A stretch of DNA of 64,000 bases from Pseudoprevotella muciniphila. GTDB taxonomy: Bacteria > Bacteroidota > Bacteroidia > Bacteroidales > Bacteroidaceae. Below are positions 52,133 through 63,000 of the stretch, piece by piece. The translations under genes and the position numbers were made by a program. Position 1 is the first letter of the stretch. Each line of letters begins with the position of its first letter. The notes beneath the pieces were generated by a model, which saw only the letters and a program-made list of their open reading frames with translations, did not search any database and had not been told where the DNA came from. Location: positions 2,728,001 to 2,792,000 of the forward strand of contig NZ_CP033459.1 of assembly GCF_003265305.2 (NCBI RefSeq), read 5' to 3'.

Positions 52133-55100
52133 TTATAAAGCCACCTTGCGTGTTAAAGTGTTGCCTCCTCTTGTGGTAACTTTTGCTATAACGATGTTGC
52201 CGGCTGATTCGGGAACTTTCACGTAGTTTTTGCTTGACTTTTTTACACTGCGGCCCTGAAGGTCGATGACTTCAATGCTGACAACGTTGTCAGTTGTGCT
52301 GATAGTGCGTCCCTTAACCATTATTGAAGTACCCTCCGAGGCATTAGCGGTTGTAATACTTGTGGGAACTTCACCAAAGTAAACCTTTGCAGTCTGACCG
52401 GCAGATGTAGGTATGCTGATAACGTTATCACTCAATATGGTGGGCTCTGTTTTCTCGCCATCAATGAGGATGGTCATGTCAGTAGCCTTACCGATACCGG
52501 TGTAGCGTACATAAAGCGGTGTGCCCTGATTTGAGGTAATATCGAAATTTGTGGCTTTGCCTTTTTCCCAATCTATGCTGACAGTGAAGTCGCCAATAGC
52601 CTTCATACCCTTGATGCTACCTTTCTTCTTCCAAACCGCAGGCAGAGCGGGAAGGATGTGGATGGTGTCGGTGTGGCTCTGCATGAGGAGTTCAGCCATA
52701 CCAGCCGTTGCACCGAAGTTGCCGTCAATCTGGAAAGGCGCATGTGAGTCGAACAGGTTGTAGTAGATGCCGCCGCGCGACTGGTCTGTGCCGTAGGACG
52801 TAGAGTGCTTCATGGCGTTCTTGATGATGGTGTGGGCATGGTCGCCATCGAGGGCGCGTGCCCAGAGGTTCATCTTCCAACCCATCGACCAGCCTGTTGA
52901 AGCATCACCGCGCAGTTTGAGAGAGTTGACTGCCGCTGTGAAGAGTGGCGTGCCTTGTTTCACCTGGCTGTACGGGTAGAGGCACATCAGGTGGGAGTGG
53001 TGGCGATGGTTTCTTTCACCAGAAGTGAATGTGGAGTATTTCCATTCTCTCAGAATTGGAGTGTTCGTGCTGATGCGGTCAGTGCCCCATGCGCCTGTAT
53101 ATGTTTCCGTAGCAAGACCCAAATCAAGTTTGTTGCGTTTTGCAATGAGGTCGTTCCAGTCTGTTTGAGTCATGAGCCTTTCACTGACGGCATTGAGAAT
53201 TTCGGCAGCCTCTTTTGTGTTGTCAAAAAGTTCGCGCACGAGTTGCTGTGCGTGAGCCACACCATTCTGACTGCCTGGTCCATGCTCTGGCGACCATTCG
53301 TTAGGACATTCGTATGTGCCGTCGCTTGCCAAAACGAGGCGGTCAAGCCAGTATTGAGTGCATGACAGCATGGCTGGGAAAGCGCGTTTAAGGAAATCTT
53401 TGTCAAGTGTGTAGCGATAATGTTGCCATAGGTGTGTAACATACCATGCGTTGGCTATAACGTAGTTGGTCATGAATGTAGAACCACGTCCAAAGATGTT
53501 CTGCTCTGTGAATACTGTCCAACCTCGCGACTGGCCGCTTTGCTGTGCCTGACTCTTCCATACGGTATGGATAGAAGTGTCTGTCTCCTTTATGATTTCG
53601 TTGAGGAAAGGCAAGTGCATGTCGCTCATGTTGGTGGGCTCGCAGGGCCAGTAGTTCATTTCCACGTTGATGTTGGTATGGATATCGCTGTTCCAGGGCA
53701 GAGAGTTCTTGTTTGCCCAGATGCCCTGTAAGTTGTTAGGCAGGTCAACACCGCGGCTGGATGATATAGATAGGTAACGGCCGTATGCAAAGTAGAGTTG
53801 TTCGAGCATCAGGTCGGTGGCACTTGAAGAGCCGCCATATTTGTCAACAAGCGACTTCGTGTCCATTGTATTCTCACCGCCGATGTCCATTGTGCAGGCA
53901 TTGAAATAATTCTGGAAGTCTGCCACGTGTTCGCTGCGTAGTTCGTCCCAGGATTTGGTAACTGCCGCATCAATCCTTCCCTTTACAGTGCTCCATAGTT
54001 TGCTGGTGTTGCTGACGTAGGTCGATGAGTTGATGTCGAAGTCAGTGCCACCGGCTATGAATACGAGTACTTCTGTTGCATCGCGCACTTCAATACCATC
54101 GGATGTCGTAGTTAAAGTGCCATCGGTAGGTACTACGCGGAAACGTCCGTTGAAACTTACAACAGCCATCTTGCCACCGAAGTAGCCTTCACCATTTCTA
54201 TATGTGGTATTTGAAGTAACACCACCTGGTTTAGAACTTACAAATGTGAATTTCCTGTTTATCTTACCACCATTTTCGGCTGTATATCTTGCCACGATGA
54301 GACGGGCAGGATTGGAAGCAATGTATTCGTGTTTGTAAGTGCCGCCATTCTGGCTGCTGTACTGAACACCCGCTACGGCTTCTTCAAGGTCAAGGTAGCG
54401 CACATAATCCTTGGCTGAATTTTTGGTGCTGTAGCCAATTTCTTCATCGTCGAGTGTTTCAGCATACACATCGCCAAGATACTGATAGGATGAACTTGAA
54501 CCATAGTAGGAGTTGGAATTGCCACGCCATAGTGTCTTCTCGTTTACTACAATCTGATCTTTCTTCAGACCACCGAGAACACTGCCACCGAACTGACCGT
54601 CACCGATGGGCAGTGCATATTCCATCCATGGGTTATCCACCTTGCCTAATGTAGCGGGGAAGGTGTACCAAAGCGTCAGTTTGTGTTCGGGAGTGAAATT
54701 TGTTGCACCATCAATTTTGTAGTCGTTGTATGTAACATCTTCTGCCTTAACGAAGGTGAAATTGTTGTTTGTATCACCTGTATTCCAAATACCAATACTC
54801 TTGCCTGTGCCTGAACCACCCCAGACGTTGAGCGCCTGTGTGGTTTGGTCAGTTGGCTGAATCTGGAAACAGCCGACAACACTGCTTTCTATAAGCCGGA
54901 AACCGGTAGAAGATGCTGTTGCCTGCGTGCGAAGCGGCTTGTTGTTTACGCCGCCACCGCTCTCAGAAGAAGAGAGGCTTGCCCCGCCGAGATACATGTA
55001 ATGTCCTGCCTGATTGACAATCTGGAAATTGTCCTGGTCGCCGACGAATTTCCAGAGTTGCTCGTCGCATTTGTCTTGAACACTCGTGCGGACAGGCTCT

Positions 55101-55660
55101 CCAAGGCCTGTGTCAGCCAGATAGTAGGCGCCCAGATTCGACTTGATGAAATAGTATTGTTCTGTTGTCTCGTCAGAGAATGTGGGAAGAACGGACTGTG
55201 CGGCTTCAAACTTCAACTGGTTGCCGTTGTCGCCTTTATTATAAAGGCCTACGCTCTTGCCTGTCCCGGCACCGCCCCACATGTTGAAACAGGTCGTGCC
55301 GCCTACTGCCTGAATTTCATAGTTGCCGTTGTTGCCGTCAACCAGTTTCAGGCTGATTGCCTGAGAAGCAGTGGAGGTAGTTGCCATATAACTGCCATTC
55401 TTGTAAATGTAATTACCGTTCTTCGACAACATGACGAAACTGTCTGCCGAACCGATAAGCGCCCAGCAGCCTTCGTTGCTAACAGACGCTGCCGTTTGGA
55501 TGTTGTTGCCAGCACCCTTGTCGGCAATATAGTAGGTACCGCCGTTTGTGAAATACACTTTGTAATAGACGGGGTCGTTGGTAGTACTGAATGTAGGAGC
55601 CTGGGCAAACGTTGCAATAGCCCCGCACAGCATCAGAAGGAAGGTAAGTAATCTTTTCAT
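52133..55660 (-). CDS. GH95 family alpha-L-fucosidase-like enzyme with type IX sorting tail
   Basis: This is a 1175-residue secreted protein. It has a signal peptide (MKRLLTFLLMLCGAIATFAQ), then two repeated N-terminal domains (about 20-155 and 160-310) that share YYIADKGAGN/YYLADTGLGE and NMWGGAGTGKS/NVWGGSGTGKS, and resemble carbohydrate-binding lectin folds. The GH95 part follows from about 325: ALPIGDGQFGGSVLGG, NINVEMNYWPCEPTNMSD, NEWSPEHGP with the likely catalytic acid, and FQIDGNFGATAGMAELLMQSH. The C-terminal 70 residues (VVSIEVIDLQGRSVKK ... GNTLTRKVAL) are a Por-type sorting domain, so export is by the type IX system. It presumably removes fucose or galactose from host glycans or plant polymers. 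The start 55660 (or 55666) is chosen because the -7 box lies at 55687-55694; the frame's earlier ATG at 55714 is upstream of it. Confidence 0.9.
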   Translation of the reverse strand: MKRLLTFLLMLCGAIATFAQAPTFSTTNDPVYYKVYFTNGGTYYIADKGAGNNIQTAASVSNEGCWALIGSADSFVMLSKNGNYIYKNGSYMATTSTASQAISLKLVDGNNGNYEIQAVGGTTCFNMWGGAGTGKSVGLYNKGDNGNQLKFEAAQSVLPTFSDETTEQYYFIKSNLGAYYLADTGLGEPVRTSVQDKCDEQLWKFVGDQDNFQIVNQAGHYMYLGGASLSSSESGGGVNNKPLRTQATASSTGFRLIESSVVGCFQIQPTDQTTQALNVWGGSGTGKSIGIWNTGDTNNNFTFVKAEDVTYNDYKIDGATNFTPEHKLTLWYTFPATLGKVDNPWMEYALPIGDGQFGGSVLGGLKKDQIVVNEKTLWRGNSNSYYGSSSSYQYLGDVYAETLDDEEIGYSTKNSAKDYVRYLDLEEAVAGVQYSSQNGGTYKHEYIASNPARLIVARYTAENGGKINRKFTFVSSKPGGVTSNTTYRNGEGYFGGKMAVVSFNGRFRVVPTDGTLTTTSDGIEVRDATEVLVFIAGGTDFDINSSTYVSNTSKLWSTVKGRIDAAVTKSWDELRSEHVADFQNYFNACTMDIGGENTMDTKSLVDKYGGSSSATDLMLEQLYFAYGRYLSISSSRGVDLPNNLQGIWANKNSLPWNSDIHTNINVEMNYWPCEPTNMSDMHLPFLNEIIKETDTSIHTVWKSQAQQSGQSRGWTVFTEQNIFGRGSTFMTNYVIANAWYVTHLWQHYRYTLDKDFLKRAFPAMLSCTQYWLDRLVLASDGTYECPNEWSPEHGPGSQNGVAHAQQLVRELFDNTKEAAEILNAVSERLMTQTDWNDLIAKRNKLDLGLATETYTGAWGTDRISTNTPILREWKYSTFTSGERNHRHHSHLMCLYPYSQVKQGTPLFTAAVNSLKLRGDASTGWSMGWKMNLWARALDGDHAHTIIKNAMKHSTSYGTDQSRGGIYYNLFDSHAPFQIDGNFGATAGMAELLMQSHTDTIHILPALPAVWKKKGSIKGMKAIGDFTVSIDWEKGKATNFDITSNQGTPLYVRYTGIGKATDMTILIDGEKTEPTILSDNVISIPTSAGQTAKVYFGEVPTSITTANASEGTSIMVKGRTISTTDNVVSIEVIDLQGRSVKKSSKNYVKVPESAGNIVIAKVTTRGGNTLTRKVAL

Positions 55661-55686
55661 ATACATGATGGTTTGAGTTATTTCTG

Positions 55687-55694
55687 CAAAGATA
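55687..55694 (-). promoter_or_regulatory. -7 promoter box (TATCTTTG) for GH95
   Basis: TAnnTTTG match on the - strand, 27 bases before the chosen ATG. It excludes the start at 55714. Confidence 0.7.
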
Positions 55695-55815
55695 ACTATT
55701 TTTTTTATTTTCATATTAGCAATGTCATCTAATTAACTTTTGTAATCGCTTTTTCAGCAATTACTTCAAATTTAAAAATTACTGCACGCGGTGCAGAAGT
55801 ATAGTAAAAATATCT

Positions 55816-55823
55816 TACCTTTG
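55816..55823 (+). promoter_or_regulatory. -7 promoter box (TACCTTTG) for ettA
   Basis: TAnnTTTG match 55 bases before the ettA ATG. Confidence 0.65.
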
Positions 55824-55877
55824 TAGCAATATAATTGTAGTACATAAATAAGAGTATCAGTATAAAAACAGAAATAT

Positions 55878-57572
55878 ATGGCAACAGTTGACGACAAGAA
55901 AATCATCTTCTCAATGGTGGGTCTTTCCAAGACTATCAAGCAAAATCAAAAGCAGATACTGAAGGATATTTACCTCAGTTTCTTCTATGGCGCAAAAATC
56001 GGTATCATAGGCCTCAATGGAGCGGGTAAATCTACCTTGCTCAAAATCATTGCAGGTATAGAGCAGGATTATCAGGGACAAGTTGTGTTCTCGCCAGGCT
56101 ACAGTGTAGGTTATCTGCCGCAGGAGCCGCAACTCGATGATACGAAAACCGTGCGCGAGGTGGTGCAGGAAGGCGTGCAGGAAGAAGTTGATGCCATGGC
56201 TAAATATGAGGAAATCAATATCAAGTTCGGTCTGCCGGAATACTATGAGGACGAGGACAAAATGAACCAACTCTTCGCACAGCAGGGTGAATTGCAGGAC
56301 TTCCTCGACAGCCACGATGTGTGGAATCTCGACAGCCGTCTCGAACGCGCAATGGCAGCCTTGCGATGCCCTGACCCGGAAGAGAATGTGGCACATCTCA
56401 GTGGTGGTGAACGTCGGCGTGTAGCACTCTGTCGCCTGTTGTTGCAGAAACCGGACATACTCCTCCTCGATGAACCGACGAACCACCTCGACGCAGAGAG
56501 CATAGATTGGCTGGAGCAACACCTTAACCAATACGAAGGCACGGTCATAGCCGTAACACACGACCGCTACTTCCTCGACGATGTGGCAGGGTGGATCCTG
56601 GAACTCGACAGGGGAGAAGGCATACCTTGGAAAGGCAATTACAGTTCCTGGCTCGAACAGAAGTCAAAACGTATGGAGCAGGAGGAAAAAGTGGCATCAA
56701 AACGCCGCAAGACGCTCGAACGCGAGTTAGAGTGGGTAAGAATGGCGCCTAAAGCGAGGCATGCAAAGGGTAAGGCACGTCTGAACTCTTACGACAAACT
56801 GCTCAACGAGGATCAGAAGGAGAAAGAACAAAAATTAGAGATATTTATCCCAAACGGACCACGATTGGGCAACAAGGTTATTGAGGCACAGCATGTGAAA
56901 AAAGCGTTCGGAGACAAAGTGCTCTTCAACGACCTTAACTTTATGCTTCCTCCAGGCGGCATCGTGGGTGTGATAGGACCCAACGGCGCAGGAAAGACCA
57001 CGCTCTTCCGACTTATCATGGGGCTTGAAAAGGCAGATGGTGGTACGTTCGAAGTAGGGGAGACGGTGAAACTCTCCTACGTGGATCAGCAGCATCGCGA
57101 CATCGACCCCGATAAAACGGTGTACGACGTGGTGAGCCAAGGTAACGAAATCATGATGCTCGGAGGAAGGGAAATCAACGCCAGGGCTTATCTCAGCCGC
57201 TTCAACTTCAGCGGTGTGGACCAGCAGAAGAAGTGTGGCGTCCTTTCAGGCGGTGAGCGAAACCGTCTGCACCTTGCACTCGCGCTCAAGCAGGAGGGTA
57301 ATGTGCTCTTGCTCGATGAGCCTACCAACGACATCGATGTGAACACACTCCGCGCACTCGAAGATGGTCTTGAAGCATTTGCGGGCTGTGCTGTCGTCAT
57401 CAGCCACGACCGCTGGTTCCTCGACCGTATATGTACACACATCCTTGCTTTCGAGGGCAATGGCGAGTTGTTCTATTTTGAAGGCTCTTATAGCGAATAT
57501 GAAATCAATAAGGCAAAGCGGCTTGGAACGGATGAAATCAAGCGCCCACGCTATCGAAAACTGATGGAATAA
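55878..57572 (+). CDS. ettA: ABC-F ATPase, energy-dependent translational throttle EttA type
   Basis: This 564-residue soluble protein has two ABC domains and no membrane part. Domain 1 has GLNGAGKSTLLKII, the LSGGERRRVALCRLLL signature and LLLDEPTNHLDAESIDWLEQHL. The linker (KQKSKRMEQEEKVASKRRKTLERELEWVRMAPKARHAKGKARLNSYDKLL) is the P-site-tRNA interaction motif of the ABC-F family, with the EttA-type arm in domain 1. Domain 2 has GPNGAGKTTLFRLI, LSGGERNRLHLALAL and LLLDEPTNDIDVNTLRALEDGL. EttA binds the ribosomal E site and tunes the first peptide bond with ADP:ATP. The length and order are those of EttA and not of resistance proteins. Confidence 0.93.
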   Translation: MATVDDKKIIFSMVGLSKTIKQNQKQILKDIYLSFFYGAKIGIIGLNGAGKSTLLKIIAGIEQDYQGQVVFSPGYSVGYLPQEPQLDDTKTVREVVQEGVQEEVDAMAKYEEINIKFGLPEYYEDEDKMNQLFAQQGELQDFLDSHDVWNLDSRLERAMAALRCPDPEENVAHLSGGERRRVALCRLLLQKPDILLLDEPTNHLDAESIDWLEQHLNQYEGTVIAVTHDRYFLDDVAGWILELDRGEGIPWKGNYSSWLEQKSKRMEQEEKVASKRRKTLERELEWVRMAPKARHAKGKARLNSYDKLLNEDQKEKEQKLEIFIPNGPRLGNKVIEAQHVKKAFGDKVLFNDLNFMLPPGGIVGVIGPNGAGKTTLFRLIMGLEKADGGTFEVGETVKLSYVDQQHRDIDPDKTVYDVVSQGNEIMMLGGREINARAYLSRFNFSGVDQQKKCGVLSGGERNRLHLALALKQEGNVLLLDEPTNDIDVNTLRALEDGLEAFAGCAVVISHDRWFLDRICTHILAFEGNGELFYFEGSYSEYEINKAKRLGTDEIKRPRYRKLME

Positions 57573-57594
57573 AACCATAGAATCGCTCTTAATC

Positions 57595-58716
57595 ATGAAG
57601 TCTTTGAAGGAATTCTTAGTCCTCATACTGTGCGCAGTACCGTTGTTTCTGAACGCCCAGAATATCTCAATTTCGGGCAAAGTGGCGGGTGTTTCTTCCG
57701 GCACAATGCTACTCATAGCACAGCCGCATGAATCGCAGTTCGACACCATTTGTGCCGCACCATTCAATAATGGCTATTTCAAGATGATAACTACCCTGTC
57801 AGAGCCACAGGCTTTGCGACTTGCCGTAAAGGGTTATGCCGGTGGATTTACATTGTTGGCAGAACCTAACGCTGCATACTCGGCACACCTTCAGGATGGT
57901 GCCCTTCGCACCATTTGGGGCGCACCGTTGCAAGATGCTTACAACAATCTGCAAGCGGCTGACTCAGAGAAGGCAAAAGTGCTTGAGCAACTGAAGGCAA
58001 GATATGATTCTTTAAAACAGGCAGGTAAATTCAGAAGTGCAAGTCGCGTGAATGATTCTATTTCCATGCTTCAAACTATGAGAAAAGCGCTCTGCGATTC
58101 TGTTTATGCAGCCAATGACAATCTCCTGCCGGCGCACAACACATGGGCAAATGTACAGACCTGCGACAAATTGCTTGATGAATGCCGAAGCATTTACAAT
58201 GCTCTCGGAACAGGTGCAAAAGCATCACTTTCAGGGCGATTACTCAAAGAACGCATCGACCGACTGGCGAAGACGGAACAAGGAAGGCCGGCGCCGGACT
58301 TTGAACTGATCGATATTAACGGAGATGCCCTGAAAATGAGTGAAGTGAAAGCAAAACTGAAAATTATTGATTTCTGGGCATCATGGTGCGGGCCATGCCG
58401 ACTGAACAATCCTTCGCTCAAGCGACTTTATGAGGAATGCCATGCCAAAGGTCTGGAAATCATAGCAGTATCGCTCGACGAGGATAAAATGGCATGGAAA
58501 GCGGCTGTAGATAAGCAGGCTTTGCCGTGGCTGCACGTTTCCAGCCTGAAAGGATGGAAATGCCCGGTAGCGCAGCAGTATAGCGTAACGGCAGTGCCCG
58601 CCATGTTTGTGCTCGATGAGAACAATCGCATAGTAGCCACACAACTACGTGGTGAATCGCTCGACAATTTCGTGAAAGAACGTCTCGGTTTGTCGCAAAA
58701 TGTTGAAAACGAATAA
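57595..58716 (+). CDS. TlpA/ResA-like periplasmic thioredoxin with N-terminal DUF4369 domain
   Basis: This is a 373-residue protein. It has a signal peptide (1-21, ending FLNAQ). A beta-rich DUF4369-like domain (about 22-110) is followed by a helical linker. The thioredoxin fold from about 235 has the redox motif WCGPC in IDFWASWCGPCRLNNPSLKRLYEEC and cis-Pro in VTAVPAMFVLDE. Such proteins reduce or exchange disulfides in the envelope. It begins 22 bases after ettA and is followed by a homologue after 88 bases, probably a tandem duplication. Confidence 0.88.
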   Translation: MKSLKEFLVLILCAVPLFLNAQNISISGKVAGVSSGTMLLIAQPHESQFDTICAAPFNNGYFKMITTLSEPQALRLAVKGYAGGFTLLAEPNAAYSAHLQDGALRTIWGAPLQDAYNNLQAADSEKAKVLEQLKARYDSLKQAGKFRSASRVNDSISMLQTMRKALCDSVYAANDNLLPAHNTWANVQTCDKLLDECRSIYNALGTGAKASLSGRLLKERIDRLAKTEQGRPAPDFELIDINGDALKMSEVKAKLKIIDFWASWCGPCRLNNPSLKRLYEECHAKGLEIIAVSLDEDKMAWKAAVDKQALPWLHVSSLKGWKCPVAQQYSVTAVPAMFVLDENNRIVATQLRGESLDNFVKERLGLSQNVENE

Positions 58717-58804
58717 AAACAATAAAATAGTTATGTTCTATTTTCATAAAACGACCGGAATGGAACAGGCTTAATGAGATAAAAAATAACAGAATATATC
58801 TATA

Positions 58805-59959
58805 ATGAAAAAAACACTCTTGTGCTGCCTCATGGCAATGCCACTGATGGGACTCAATGCGCAGCAATGCATCATTGAGGGCGAACTCACTAAAGACTCC
58901 CTGCGTTTCGAAGAAAAAAAAGTGTCGCAAGTCTATCTTACAGCGTTGGATGAATACGACAACTTCCAAGCCATAGATTCTGTAAAGGTGAAAAACGGAA
59001 AATTCCGTTTCACGCGTCAGTTGGACCCCAACGACCCTATACTCCTCTATTTCATTACGGGATTCGACAATGGGGCGGCACATTTCTTTCTCGAGCCGGG
59101 AACGGTGCATCTCAGGTTTGATGCGGCTTTCCCGTCAGGATGCGTTGCAACCGGAACGCCGAACAATGAACTCATGAGAGAGTATGATGCTATCAAGAAG
59201 AAATGTGTGGCTGAGCAAACCGACTCTGCACGCATCCTCAAAGCAAGGTATGGAGACGACTTTATGGCTGTACCCGAGGGTAATGCCGCATGGTTGCGTT
59301 TAGGTGCAGAGGCTTTGATGGTGGCATACGGTGAGCAATTACAGTTTCTCGCGCGCCACTACGATTCGCCGCTCGCGCCGCTTATGATGGACCGCGAACT
59401 CTATTACCTCTACAATAAGAAAATGGCAATGAGAATGGTGCGCTCAATCTCTCCTAAACTAAAAAAACATCCCTACTATGTTTCTTTGCTGAATAATGTG
59501 CGGGCGATGGAACTCAAGGTGGGCGACGAACTGCCTGATATAAAACTTCCCATGAGCGATGGAACGCAAAAATTTCTTAGCGATTACCAAGGGAAATTTG
59601 TCCTCCTCGACTTTTGGGCTTCATGGTGTGCGCCATGTCTCAAGGAAATGCCGAAACTGAAAGAACTCTACGAAGAAAACAAGGACAACAATTTCGCGAT
59701 AATAAGTTATAGTCTCGACAATATAGAAGATGCGTGGAGAGGAGCAATCAGCCGTCTCGACATCGACAAACCGAATTGGTTGCATGCCAGCGACCTCAAG
59801 GCATGGAAAAGCCCAGCTGCTGTGCTGATGGGAGTAACGGAAATTCCACGCACAATCCTCGTAAGCCCCGACGGAAGAGCAATAGCCTTCAATCTTAGAG
59901 GAGACGAACTCATTCAGAAAGTGGAGCAAATCCTGATGGAAGAAGAACTGAAAAAATAG
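58805..59959 (+). CDS. TlpA/ResA-like periplasmic thioredoxin, second tandem copy
   Basis: This 384-residue protein has the same layout as the gene before it: signal peptide (1-20, ending LNAQQ), DUF4369-like domain (about 20-120), helical part, and thioredoxin domain with WCAPC in LDFWASWCAPCLKEMPKLKELYEEN and cis-Pro in VTEIPRTILVSPDGR. The difference in the redox dipeptide (GP in the first, AP here) may tune the redox potential. Identity between the two is modest by eye, so the duplication is old. A terminator shared with the next convergent gene lies at 60028-60067. Confidence 0.88.
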   Translation: MKKTLLCCLMAMPLMGLNAQQCIIEGELTKDSLRFEEKKVSQVYLTALDEYDNFQAIDSVKVKNGKFRFTRQLDPNDPILLYFITGFDNGAAHFFLEPGTVHLRFDAAFPSGCVATGTPNNELMREYDAIKKKCVAEQTDSARILKARYGDDFMAVPEGNAAWLRLGAEALMVAYGEQLQFLARHYDSPLAPLMMDRELYYLYNKKMAMRMVRSISPKLKKHPYYVSLLNNVRAMELKVGDELPDIKLPMSDGTQKFLSDYQGKFVLLDFWASWCAPCLKEMPKLKELYEENKDNNFAIISYSLDNIEDAWRGAISRLDIDKPNWLHASDLKAWKSPAAVLMGVTEIPRTILVSPDGRAIAFNLRGDELIQKVEQILMEEELKK

Positions 59960-60027
59960 AAAAGCAAGGAAAACCAAGCATTTTAGAAATGTTACGATAG
60001 ATAGAATTGCTTGATAACCTATAAAAC

Positions 60028-60067
60028 CAAGCCTCGCTAATCTCCAAAAGGAGAAAAGCGAGGCTTG
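60028..60067. terminator. Bidirectional terminator
   Basis: Perfect 11-base arms CAAGCCTCGCT/AGCGAGGCTTG (60028-60038 and 60057-60067) with an inner TCTCC/GGAGA. Confidence 0.85.
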
Positions 60068-60087
60068 AATATTATACTTCTGCAAGT

Positions 60088-63000
60088 TTACTTGGCAAGA
60101 ACCTTGTAACTACGTTCTTCACCATTGTTTGCCTTGACGCGTATGATGTTAACGCCGGAAGCAAGGCGAACTTTCACAGAAAGTGTCTGACCGTTGGCAT
60201 TGTTGGTTGCAGCATGCTGTCTGTCGATGTATTTGCCGTCAACCGTGTACGCTGTTGCGCTGAGCAGGTTGGCGCCAGGTATGCAGACTGTTGCCGTGTT
60301 GCCTTCGATTTTGATGCATTCTGCCATGTCAATGTTGTTGATGGCCGTCAGTACGGAAGGCTTAACCAATGCAAATCGTCCAAGGGTACTGCCTGCCAGT
60401 TCCACCACTGCTTCTTCACCTTGTGCATAGACCATGCCGGTCTCTCTGTCGAGCAGACGATAGTCGCCGGGCACGTCGCCAAGTGCGTCGAAGGCAACAG
60501 TCAGTGTGTCTGCCTGACCTGTTACCATCATACCCAGAGGAATGATGTCCTTGCCCACCAGTGAGGCAATGTCGCACGCCTTGCCTTCGTCGATGCTGAA
60601 GATTGCCAAGGCTGGTTTGGCTTCTTCGTCAACGAGGGTCTCTGCAGCACGCATCTCGTCAGAGAGTAGGAGAGTGGAAGCCTTCGCACGGCGGCTCTTT
60701 GCCGTAACGCGGATAAGAGCAGGAGTGTTAGAGGATTCTTCTGCCTCTGCGTGAACGAACATGTCTTCCGTGAATGTGATGTTCACACTCGTTGCTGCAG
60801 ATGATATAGTAACGTAGAACGACTGCATCGGAGCAATGTAGGTGGTGGCAGCATCAGCATTCGAGAGCAGGGTGCCATCTATGCTGACCGTAGAAGATAC
60901 TGATTGACCATCGTAAACTTTCACGCCAGTCAGCGAAGGATTAGCCTCGAGCAGTTTGTTTACGCTCAGATAACTCATGAACGGGTTACCCACAAGGAGT
61001 GTTGTGGTAGCAGCAGACGCTGTAGCACTACTCATGGTCATCGTGCCGGCATTGCTGTAAACGCTGCGAGTACCAAATTCACCAAAGTCCTTATTCAGCA
61101 GTGTGGAAGGTGCATAACCATCGGCTTCATATACGAATCGATGAGGATTAGTGCGCGTCAGAGTTTCTGTCAGGCTCGACTGCTCGCGATTGGCTTCGTA
61201 ATAGTAGTGGTAGGTGGTGTGAGTCTTCGGTAGGCGCAATGTCATGTCGCCTTCACGCCCTTCTGCATCTACGTAGAGTGAGAAGCCTTGTCCGAGTGTG
61301 TATGGTGTTGCCAAAGCGTTGAAGCGCTTAGACCAATTGGTCTCTAACAACTCTGCGGTTTGATATCTGCCGTCGGTCAGTTTGTTAGTTGCTGTTTGTG
61401 CCCATAGGCGTTGATATATGCGTGGTTCAAAGCGGTTTTCTGGCTGGAGAGTGGACGATGCGGCAGGCTTGAAGTAGTTGTATTCTGTCAGCGTGTCAGA
61501 ACTTACTGCCGTAACGTAGAAGTCGCCGGTATAGGTGTCCTTCAGAGGTGTGGCAAGCATATAGTAGCGCCCGGTCTCCGGCTTGAAGTCAACCCAGGCA
61601 CTGTCGTAGTTCAGTTTGAACACTTTCTCTACAGCCGCGCCGCTTTCAAAGTGGATTCCATCACAGCCGAATTCGTCGCCCTGAACAACCGACTTGTCAA
61701 GCGAAGGATATGCGCGTGCATTGCTCGGCATGATAACGTTCGTGCAGAGGTAAGGTGTGCCATCCGTCCAGTTGTTCCAGTTGTTCCAGTCCTTGTTGGT
61801 TGTCGTGGTTCTCCATGTGGTTTGGAGAGGATATACCACGTAGGATTCTGTACCTACAAGTTCCTGCTCACCATCATAAATGAAGAGTGAGTAGCGACCG
61901 GATTTAATGGCAGGGAAACTCATAGTTAGAGAGCCATTCTGTGCGCTCTGCACCTGTGTCATGTTTACACCCTGGTCAGGCACTTCAATGTAGAAGCGTG
62001 TGTCAGGATTGGTGTTACAGGTAAAGGTCAGTGTACCACCTTCGCACGTCTTATTGAACTGCGGTGTGTTGAATGCGTACTCGGAACAGGTTGACTCGTC
62101 GCGGTTGTCGGGTATGCCATCGTTGTCAATGTCGTTGCGAAGAAGTATGCCGTAAATCTTTAGTGTTTGGTCTGCACTAAGTCCACCTGCTGCGATGATG
62201 TGTACTTCATCGAAATCGCTCTTAGGTTGGATTTGCAGCACGAGCAGACCACCACCCGATACCAAATCGGTTCCGAGAACTTCCCAGTCATTTTCTGTTT
62301 CTCCTGTGGCTACACCATTGAGGTATGTGGCAATTTCAAGCACTTCTCCGAGTTCCACATTAAGTGCATTAACGTCATTGTCAATAACTACACCCAGTTT
62401 GTGGCGGAAATCAACAGTTCGTCCGAGTTTCACGATGATGCGTTGCGAACCTGCATTCACCGTTTTCTGTACCAAGGCATAAGTTTCCAAATTGTCATCA
62501 ATGTCGATGATGTTGCTCAGATTGTTTGTTACACAACCTACACTCGCCACATTGACTTCTGTTCCAATGGTAACTCTCGCACCATAGTTGTCATAGTTTA
62601 CTACTGTAGCGCCGTCGCGAACATAATTACAGTCGGGATCATTCGGGTCATCCATGAAAGCATAGTATATATTAAGCTCATCGAGACTCAAATTGAGTAC
62701 GCCATCTTTCCATAACTGAATTTCGTCGAATACGATAGCGTTTCCGTTACCATCTATTTTTGGAACTTCAATGTCGAGTCGCATTTTTGTGGATTTTTTT
62801 CTGTTGCTTGGGTTTCTGCCAATTGTACCGAGGTCAAGTATATTGGCATCTTCCACTAAGTGCTCGTAAACATTTGTTCCATTGTTGTAGCATCTGATTT
62901 GGAAGAAATCAAGAAGGCTCAATCCAAGATTATTTTGTTCCAATTCTACTACGAACCCCACACGAATAGGATCGTGTGCATCAACCTTGCCGCCGTCGTA

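Noticed and set aside
54845-55651. A 268-residue + strand frame opposite GH95
   Set aside because: It lies inside the well-supported GH95 gene and carries no motif of its own.
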